Source: Candidatus Eiseniibacteriota bacterium (GTDB taxonomy: Bacteria > Joyebacterota > Joyebacteria > Joyebacterales > Joyebacteraceae). Taken from it: a DNA stretch of 7,151 nt. Position numbers and translations under genes: made by a program. The notes beneath the pieces were generated by a model, which did no database searches, was not told the DNA's origin, and saw only the letters and a program-made list of their open reading frames with translations. The DNA is taken from positions 1 through 7,151 of the forward strand of contig JAUWRQ010000047.1 of the NCBI GenBank assembly GCA_030610515.1. The letters are read 5' to 3'. Position 1 is the first letter of the stretch. Every line of letters begins with the position of its first letter. Of the stretch, positions 1 to 4,658 are shown in pieces.

Positions 1-168
1 GATGGCTCCGCAGCGCCTCTCGTTGCACAGCTCGCGCGCATGCAGGAGCTGACGATGGAGGACCTCCGGGACATCGAGCAAGTGCTCGACGCCGACGACC
101 GGGGCGGGCGCGAGACATTGGGTGACGCCGAGAAGGGGAAGCCGGTGCGCAGGGAGCGCCGTCGATAG
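1..168 (+). CDS. BlaI/MecI/CopY-family transcriptional repressor, C-terminal end (partial)
   Basis: An open frame enters from the left edge and stops at TAG 166-168, giving 55 residues. It begins DGSAAPLVAQLARMQELT and continues with an acidic helix (MEDLRDIEQVLDADD), then a basic tail ending RRERRR. The pattern 'DGS-x-x-x-LV-x-x-L ... ELT-x-E-D-L-x-x-I-x-x-x-L' matches the dimerisation end of BlaI/MecI/CopY repressors, which bind DNA through an N-terminal winged helix and are inactivated by proteolysis after the partner membrane protease senses a signal. The winged helix lies outside the window. The next gene, 33 bases downstream, encodes an M56 (BlaR1-type) protease, which is the usual partner, and this strongly supports the call. 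The very basic C-terminal extension after the helix is longer than I would expect. The short length makes homology tentative on sequence alone; the neighbourhood raises confidence. Confidence 0.72.
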   Translation, partial: DGSAAPLVAQLARMQELTMEDLRDIEQVLDADDRGGRETLGDAEKGKPVRRERRR

Positions 169-189
169 GTTGCGCACCGTAGGTTGGCC

Positions 190-204
190 GGAGGAGAGAT
201 CGTG
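190..204 (+). promoter_or_regulatory. Ribosome binding site fixing the M56 protease start
   Basis: GGAGGAGAG at 190-198 is followed by a GTG at 202. The GGAGG core is 7 bases from that GTG. The alternative in-frame TTG at 184 lies upstream of this site and has no comparable signal, so GTG 202 is preferred. Confidence 0.75.
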
Positions 205-1824
205 ACTGCGGTGATTGAGTTCCTGAGCACGTACTGGATGGCAGTCGTGTCGCATTTGTGGCAGACGACCATCGTTATCCTGGTACTTGCCGGACTCGCT
301 TACGCCATGCGGCGGGCGCCGGCGCGCGTGCTCAACGCGCTCTGGTGGGTAGCGTTGGTCAAGCTCGTCGTTCCGACCGCTCTGGTTGCGCCGGCGGTAC
401 GGCGCGCGCTCGAGCCCGTCGTGGGAAGGGCGGGCGCGACCGGCATCAGGCTCGAGGCCGTGACGGTGTGGCTCGACAAGGCAGGTCCTATCCTAGACCC
501 CGTCTCCCATGCGGCACGTTCGGGGCCGGGTTCTCTGGGCGTCGCTGGAGCGATACTCATTGCTGTGTGGTCGGCCGGAGCCGCTTGGTTCATCGCGGCG
601 TGGCTGCGCTCGCGCGACCGGAGCGTCGTGCGGAACGCCCAGTCGCCTGACGCGTTGCAGCGAGAAGCGCGGGCACGGCTCGATGCGGCGCTCGCAGGCA
701 CCTCCATTCCGGCAAGGATCGTTCTGGTCACGCCTGAGCTCCTCGTCCCAGCAGTCGTCGGGCTCTTCCGGCGCAGGATCATCGTTTCCCGGGAGGTCTT
801 GTCACGCCTTGAGGCGTCGGAGCTTCGTGCGGTCCTCCTGCACGAGGACGCTCACCGACGGCGATTCGAGCCTCTCCAGGTAGCGGTGCAGCGAGCGGCA
901 GCGGTGGTCTTCTACTACTTCCCGCTTCTCTGGCCGCTTCTCTCGAAGCTCCGTGAGACGAGTGAGATGGCCTGCGACGAGGCGGCGGTTCTGCAGGGCG
1001 TACGTCCTGCAGAGTACGCACGCGCTCTGGCGCGCACGCTGGATATCGGACTGGAGCCCTTGGGGCTGGCCGCGGGACTCGCCCGCGGGACTCCAACGCT
1101 CACGCGCCGCAGATTCGAGCGGCTGCAACACGAAGGGAGGCTCACAGTAATGAGATGGCACTGGGTCTGTCTCGCGCTCGCCGTGCTCGCGGCGGTGGCG
1201 GTGGCAGTATCGTCGGCGATCCCACTGGCCGTCGCCGGGGAGGCGGAGGAGAAGACCGTGGAGATCACGGCCGAGGTCACGACCGACGAGGAAGGCGAGC
1301 AGGTGATCGAGGTGACCCTCGGCGGCGAGAGCGAGGAGTCCGTGGAGGAGAGGACGTACACGATCACGCTCGTCGACCACAGGAACCCGGAGTATCCGGA
1401 GGACGCACGGAAGGATGGCGCCGAAGGAACGGTCGTCCTGAAGCTCACGATCGAGAGTGATGGAACCGTCGGTGACATCTTCACCGTGGAAGAGAACGAA
1501 GCATATCCGTCGCTGACGGAATCGGCGGTGGAGGCGGCCAGCGAGTGGACCTTCGAGATCCTGGGCGACATTGAGCCGGATTCGTCGCTCGAGGTGGTCG
1601 TGCCCGTCATGTTCAAGTTGAGCGGCAAGAACACCATGGAGCTGTCGGTCACCATCCCCGACGCTACGGAGAAGCCGGGGGTTGCGGGCACGCCCGAGGA
1701 GCCGGACACTCCGGACGCGCCCGACGAGCCGGACACTCCGGACGCGCCCGACGAGCCAGACACTCCTGAATCGTCCGGCGAGGCAGGCACTTCCGACGCG
1801 CCCGCGGAGCCGTACACCCCTTGA
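202..1824 (+). CDS. BlaR1-like M56 zinc metallopeptidase with TonB C-terminal domain
   Basis: Predicted 540-residue integral membrane protease from GTG 202. Hydrophobic segments lie near residues 19-36, 44-64, 115-137, 226-246 and 320-347. The cytoplasmic M56 domain has the zinc motif HEDAH (214-218) and the downstream third-ligand motif EMACDEAA (E255). In BlaR1/MecR1, signal sensing activates this site and leads to loss of the BlaI-type repressor; a repressor end sits directly upstream here, so the pair is probably co-transcribed. The usual penicillin-binding sensor domain is absent. After the last membrane segment come an acidic linker and a TonB_C-like domain (about 388-473: NPEYPEDARKDGAEGTVVLK, then an aromatic 'SEWTFEI' helix end and 'VPVMFKL'). 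The protein ends in a Pro/Asp/Glu repeat tail (about 474-540). M56-TonB fusions are known in Gram-negative phyla, but the inducing signal cannot be read from sequence. An alternative role is an envelope-stress or antibiotic-response regulator. Family assignment is secure; function is inferred. Confidence 0.9.
   Translation: MTAVIEFLSTYWMAVVSHLWQTTIVILVLAGLAYAMRRAPARVLNALWWVALVKLVVPTALVAPAVRRALEPVVGRAGATGIRLEAVTVWLDKAGPILDPVSHAARSGPGSLGVAGAILIAVWSAGAAWFIAAWLRSRDRSVVRNAQSPDALQREARARLDAALAGTSIPARIVLVTPELLVPAVVGLFRRRIIVSREVLSRLEASELRAVLLHEDAHRRRFEPLQVAVQRAAAVVFYYFPLLWPLLSKLRETSEMACDEAAVLQGVRPAEYARALARTLDIGLEPLGLAAGLARGTPTLTRRRFERLQHEGRLTVMRWHWVCLALAVLAAVAVAVSSAIPLAVAGEAEEKTVEITAEVTTDEEGEQVIEVTLGGESEESVEERTYTITLVDHRNPEYPEDARKDGAEGTVVLKLTIESDGTVGDIFTVEENEAYPSLTESAVEAASEWTFEILGDIEPDSSLEVVVPVMFKLSGKNTMELSVTIPDATEKPGVAGTPEEPDTPDAPDEPDTPDAPDEPDTPESSGEAGTSDAPAEPYTP
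1136..1152 (+). promoter_or_regulatory. Internal ribosome binding site and in-frame ATG before the TonB-like half
   Basis: AAGGGAGG ends at 1140, and its GGAGG core is followed after 9 bases by ATG 1150-1152, in frame with the M56 gene (codon 317 from GTG 202). Translation from this ATG would begin MRWHWVCLALAVLAAVAV and continue to an AVAG-like cleavage region. That is a credible signal peptide or membrane anchor, followed by the TonB_C-like domain and repeat tail, giving 224 residues. The same segment serves as the last membrane helix of the full-length protein. The signal is directly visible; its use is not proven. Confidence 0.45.
1699..1821 (+). repeat. 27-bp in-frame tandem repeat encoding an acidic proline-rich tail
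   Basis: A 27-base unit encoding EPDTPDAPD occurs as two identical copies (1699-1725, 1726-1752). Progressively degenerate copies follow at 1753-1779 (EPDTPESSG), 1780-1806 (EAGTSDAPA) and a partial one at 1807-1821 (EPYTP). All copies are in frame and form the C-terminus of the M56/TonB protein. The region should be exposed, acidic and unstructured. The identical copies next to decayed ones suggest slippage expansion. Confidence 0.9.
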
Positions 1825-1900
1825 GCAGCTGAGGAGCCGCGGGATTCCGGGTTCCATCAAGCCGCGCGCGGCTGCAGAGCGCCGGGATGAGCCGAAATCA

Positions 1901-1938
1901 GCGCCCCAGGGAACTCGTGAGAGTCATCCCTGGGGCGC
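1901..1938 (+). terminator. Strong GC-rich hairpin with GUGA tetraloop, candidate terminator or leader element
   Basis: GCGCCCCAGGGA (1901-1912) pairs perfectly with TCCCTGGGGCGC (1927-1938). Inside, ACTC (1913-1916) pairs with GAGT (1921-1924), closing a GTGA loop (a GNRA type), with a two-base CA bulge at 1925-1926. That makes 16 base pairs in all. It lies 76 bases after the M56 gene stop and upstream of the next operon. No T-run follows on the + strand; on the - strand the flank reads TGATTTC, a poor U-tract. It may end the repressor/protease transcript by a U-tract-independent route, block readthrough, or act as RNA structure in the leader of the following genes. The structure is certain; the role is not. 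Confidence 0.5.
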
Positions 1939-1955
1939 GCTGGCTGTGGTATGCT
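1927..1955 (+). promoter_or_regulatory. Weak promoter candidate upstream of the CapK-like/hydrolase pair
   Basis: TATGCT at 1950-1955 is preceded by TGG (1947-1949), resembling an extended -10 element. The matching -35 window near 1927-1932 (TCCCTG) is poor and lies inside the right arm of the hairpin. The position would give a leader of roughly 90 bases before the proposed start at 2050. This is a pattern match only, in a phylum whose promoter consensus I cannot assume. Confidence 0.2.
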
Positions 1956-2049
1956 CGATTCCGCCGCGGTGTTCTGCCCGGGTCTTCCATATCGACTGTG
2001 AACTCCGGTCTGTCTCCGCGGGACGGGCCGGTCACCGCGGGGGCACGCT

Positions 2050-3501
2050 CTGGGGAACTGGTACACGACCGAGGGCATCTACAACTCACTTCCGGTGCCT
2101 CTTCAGAACGCCTGCGTCGCGTGGCGCGGCTGGCGAATACACCGAGAGCGCTTCGGGCGTGCGTACGAGGCGCTCATGGAGTTCCTCGAAGCATCGGAGA
2201 CCGCCAGCCCGGAGGAACACCGCGCCCATCAGGAGTCGCGGCTCCGCGAGCTCATCCGTCATGCGTACGGGACCGTTCCGTACTACCGCGACGTGATGGA
2301 CGAACGGGGGCTCAAGCCCACGGACATCGGTTCCATCGAGGATCTGTCGAAGCTCCCGGTGCTCACCAAGGACGACGTGCGTAGGGCGGGGGACCGCCTC
2401 GTATCCCACAGCTTCAACCCGAAGGAGCTCCGCACCGCGTGGACGTCGGCGACGAGCGAATCTCCGCTTCCCGTTCGCTGGGACCGCTCGGTCGCTCTCA
2501 TGAACCACGCCAGCTACATGCGGATGCGGCGCTGGGCGGGCGTTCCGTTTGGGCGTCCATACGCGACCATGCAGGGAACCCCGGTCGTGCCCATCAGCCA
2601 GAGCAAGCCTCCGTTCTGGCGTCACAACCCTCTCTGGAACCAGGTGCTTTTCTCGGCGATCAGTCTGAGCGACGAGAGCCTCCCTCACTACGTGCGCAAG
2701 ATCCGTGAGTGCAAGGCGGAGATGCTTGAAACGTATCCATCGTGCGCGTACGTCATGGCGCGCTTCCTCGAGGCGAAGGGCGAGTACCTTCCCTTGACTT
2801 GCGTCATCACGACCGGGGAGCCGCTCTTTCCGAACGAGCGCGCGGTGATGGAGGAGCGGTTTCAGGCTCCCGTCTTTGACGCGTACGGCCAGGCGGAGCG
2901 CGTCATCTTCTCGAGCGAGTGTGAGAAGCACGATGGTCATCACATCTTCCCCGAGTACGGTATCACCGAGTTCCTGGACGGTGACGGGAACGACGTGCCG
3001 GCGGGCGAGTTCGGACTCATGATCGGCACGAGCCTCCACAACCTCGCAATGCCGTTCATCCGCTACGCGTGCGGGGACATCGCGTCGCGCTCCGACAAGA
3101 TCTGCTCTTGCGGCCGGACGCTTCCGATGCTCGGAGGCCTCACGCGCAGGGCCGGCGACATCCTCGTTACGCCCGATGGGCGCATGGTCCCGCCGATCAT
3201 GGTCACGTGGATCGTCAAGTTCCTGGAAGGCGTCACGAACTGGCAGGTCGTGCAGGAGAGCCCCGAGGAACTCCTGGTGCTGGTCGTCCGGGACGAGCCG
3301 GTTCGCGAGAGCGAGCTCGAGGGCATCCGGGGCTACGTGTCCAGGCGTCTCGGTCCGGAAGTGCGGGTCCGGGTCGAGCTGGTTCCGGAGATACCGCGCG
3401 TCGGTCGAGGGAAGTCGCGCCACGTTCTCTCCCGTGTTCCGCTGGTGTGGGGCGTCCCGAACAGGTCGTCCGAGCCGGCACGATTGGGAGGAGCGCCTTG
3501 A
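2050..3501 (+). CDS. PaaK/CapK-family adenylate-forming enzyme with degenerate P-loop
   Basis: Member of the phenylacetate-CoA ligase/CapK branch of adenylate-forming enzymes, cytoplasmic, which activate a carboxylate as an acyl-AMP. From a proposed CTG start it has 483 residues. Visible family features: N-terminal 'YNSLPVPLQN...G.R..R.RFG' and 'LRELIRHAYGTVPYYRDVM'; YGQAE (279-283); RYACGD (338-343), whose Asp normally contacts ribose; CSCGR (352-356); RRAGD (366-370); and C-terminal GRGKSR with K455 at the usual catalytic Lys position. The normally Gly/Thr-rich loop (TSGTTGxP type) reads TSATSESP at about 132-139, so both glycines are replaced. Start choice: the frame is open from 2002 with no ATG, GTG or TTG before GTG 2095, yet family similarity extends upstream of 2095. 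CTG 2050 has GGGGG at 2039-2043, while GTG 2095 has no ribosome binding site. The conservative annotation is 2095-3501 (468 residues). Translation is coupled to the next gene. CapK homologues occur in capsule/exopolysaccharide loci; the substrate here is unknown. Confidence 0.85.
   Translation: MGNWYTTEGIYNSLPVPLQNACVAWRGWRIHRERFGRAYEALMEFLEASETASPEEHRAHQESRLRELIRHAYGTVPYYRDVMDERGLKPTDIGSIEDLSKLPVLTKDDVRRAGDRLVSHSFNPKELRTAWTSATSESPLPVRWDRSVALMNHASYMRMRRWAGVPFGRPYATMQGTPVVPISQSKPPFWRHNPLWNQVLFSAISLSDESLPHYVRKIRECKAEMLETYPSCAYVMARFLEAKGEYLPLTCVITTGEPLFPNERAVMEERFQAPVFDAYGQAERVIFSSECEKHDGHHIFPEYGITEFLDGDGNDVPAGEFGLMIGTSLHNLAMPFIRYACGDIASRSDKICSCGRTLPMLGGLTRRAGDILVTPDGRMVPPIMVTWIVKFLEGVTNWQVVQESPEELLVLVVRDEPVRESELEGIRGYVSRRLGPEVRVRVELVPEIPRVGRGKSRHVLSRVPLVWGVPNRSSEPARLGGAP
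3486..3500 (+). promoter_or_regulatory. Ribosome binding site and TTG start coupled to the upstream stop
   Basis: GGGAGGAG at 3486-3493 precedes TTG 3498-3500, with the GGAGG core six bases away. The TTG overlaps the upstream TGA (3499-3501) as TTGA, a classic arrangement for translational coupling. A later in-frame ATG at 3528 has no comparable site and would cut the basic N-terminal region off the membrane anchor, so TTG is preferred. Confidence 0.75.
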
Positions 3502-4658
3502 GCAGACGACGCATTCGGGTCATCGCGATGGCCGTCATAGCACTCGTGCTCCTGGGGCTTTCGTCCCGCATTCACACGGCCTATCTCGCCGCGCTCGTGC
3601 TCGCTGAATCCGCCACGCCCGATGTGGACGGCCCCATCGCGAGCGCGAGGCCGGATCCCGTCGTCGAGAGCGTGAGGTTCGAGGTGCCGGGGAAGACGAT
3701 GCTCGCGGACGTCTACCGTCCTCCCGACGGGGGTCCTCACCCGGGCATCGTGCTGAGCCACGGCGTCGCCTCGCGGGGCAAGGATGACCCACGCCTTGTG
3801 AACTTCGCTGACGCGCTCGCCCGAGCAGGCTACGTCGCGCTCGTTCCCCAGTTTGTCAACATGAAGGAGTTCCGCGTCCGCCCCTCCGACGTCAACGAAC
3901 TCGTGGCGTCGTACGAGTACCTTGAGACGCGTCCTGACATCGACGCCGAGCGCATCGGCCTCTTCGGGTTCAGCTACGCCGGTGGACTCTCGGTCCTCGC
4001 GGCGGCGGACCCGCGGATCGCCGAGCGCGTGAGATTCTGCTTCCTTCTGGGCGGCTACTACGATCTCGAGAGCGTGATCACATACACGACGACGGGCATG
4101 TACGAGCGGGACGACGAATGGATCTACCTCGAGCCGCGCAACTCGGGCCGCTGGGCGTTCCTTCTCAACAGCTCCGATCTCATAGAGGACGACCGCGATC
4201 GCGAACTCCTGTCGGCGCTCGCGCGCCGGAAGCTCAACGACCCGGAGTGCGACGTGTCGGAGCTCGTCGAATCGCTGGGCGAGGAGGGCGCTACCGTCTA
4301 CGCGCTCATGGTCAACGCGGACCCCGAGAAGACGCGCCGTCTCATCGACGGACTGAATCCGAGAATCCAGAGTTACTTCGATGAACTGACGCTTGCGGGA
4401 CGCATCGACGGTCTTCGGGCACGGCTCATAATCGGACACGGGAGAGACGACGACCTCATCCCGTACACCGAGAGCCTGCTGCTCGCTGAAAACGTTCCGC
4501 AGGGGACGGCCGTTCACCTGGCCATCCTCGAGTCGTTCCACCACGTCGATCTGGAGCTGGGGGAGGGTGAGGGAGTGGGGGCCTTCTTCGCGTCGATCGC
4601 CGAGGTCTGGCGGCTCTTCTCGATCACGTATGACCTACTGGCGCAGGGACACGTCTAG
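3498..4658 (+). CDS. Membrane-anchored alpha/beta hydrolase, dienelactone-hydrolase-like
   Basis: 386 residues from TTG 3498. The N-terminus (SRRRIRVIAMAVIALVLLGL) is a basic stretch followed by a hydrophobic segment, so the protein is probably anchored in, or exported across, the inner membrane. The fold is alpha/beta hydrolase: 'YRPPDGGPHPGIVLSHG' supplies the HG of the oxyanion strand (H88-G89). The nucleophile elbow is GFSYAGG with Ser159, and the acid lies in GRDDDLIP (most likely D318). The histidine is in SFHHVD (H348 or H349). About 120 residues between strand 6 (GGYYD) and the acid form a helical, charged cap, rich in Asp/Glu/Arg. The elbow has Ala where the common GxSxG has its second Gly, though a Gly pair follows. 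The protein is likely an esterase, lipase or peptidase-like hydrolase; the substrate is undetermined. Coupling to the upstream CapK-like gene suggests a shared pathway, possibly acyl group handling in envelope polymers (inference). Confidence 0.85.
   Translation: MSRRRIRVIAMAVIALVLLGLSSRIHTAYLAALVLAESATPDVDGPIASARPDPVVESVRFEVPGKTMLADVYRPPDGGPHPGIVLSHGVASRGKDDPRLVNFADALARAGYVALVPQFVNMKEFRVRPSDVNELVASYEYLETRPDIDAERIGLFGFSYAGGLSVLAAADPRIAERVRFCFLLGGYYDLESVITYTTTGMYERDDEWIYLEPRNSGRWAFLLNSSDLIEDDRDRELLSALARRKLNDPECDVSELVESLGEEGATVYALMVNADPEKTRRLIDGLNPRIQSYFDELTLAGRIDGLRARLIIGHGRDDDLIPYTESLLLAENVPQGTAVHLAILESFHHVDLELGEGEGVGAFFASIAEVWRLFSITYDLLAQGHV
4655..4658. other. Tail-to-tail stop-codon overlap (CTAG)
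   Basis: The + strand hydrolase ends at TAG 4656-4658, and the - strand glycosidase ends at TAG covering 4655-4657. The two stops share the palindrome CTAG, so there is no intergenic space. I see no clear hairpin with a T-run in the flanking 50 bases on either strand, so transcripts from the two units may overlap. Confidence 0.9.

Noticed and set aside
184..201. TTG at 184 as the start of the M56 protease
   Set aside because: It lies upstream of the GGAGG at 190-194, which is correctly spaced for GTG 202; the extra residues add nothing family-like.
915..1817. Antisense frame with SGSSGASGV repeats opposite the M56/TonB gene
   Set aside because: The apparent Gly/Ser repeats are only the complement of the Pro/Asp/Glu tandem repeat; no other support.
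1835..1873. Second hairpin (AGCCGCG pairing with CGCGGCT) and the palindrome GCCGCGCGCGGC just after the M56 gene
   Set aside because: Short GC-only arms with a 25-base loop and no T-run; easily found by chance at this base composition.
2086..3423. Long antisense open frame (445 residues) opposite the CapK-like gene
   Set aside because: Its translation is Arg/His/Asp/Val-rich with no recognisable domain, while the sense frame has clear family motifs. Long antisense frames are expected in high-GC DNA.
3069..3497. Upstream extension of the hydrolase frame back to 3069
   Set aside because: The added sequence is an Arg/Gly/His-rich shadow of the CapK-like gene; the TTG at 3498 has a strong ribosome binding site and begins a membrane anchor.
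3333..4544. Antisense open frame (403 residues) opposite the hydrolase
   Set aside because: Low-complexity basic composition, no start signal, and the sense frame carries the catalytic triad.
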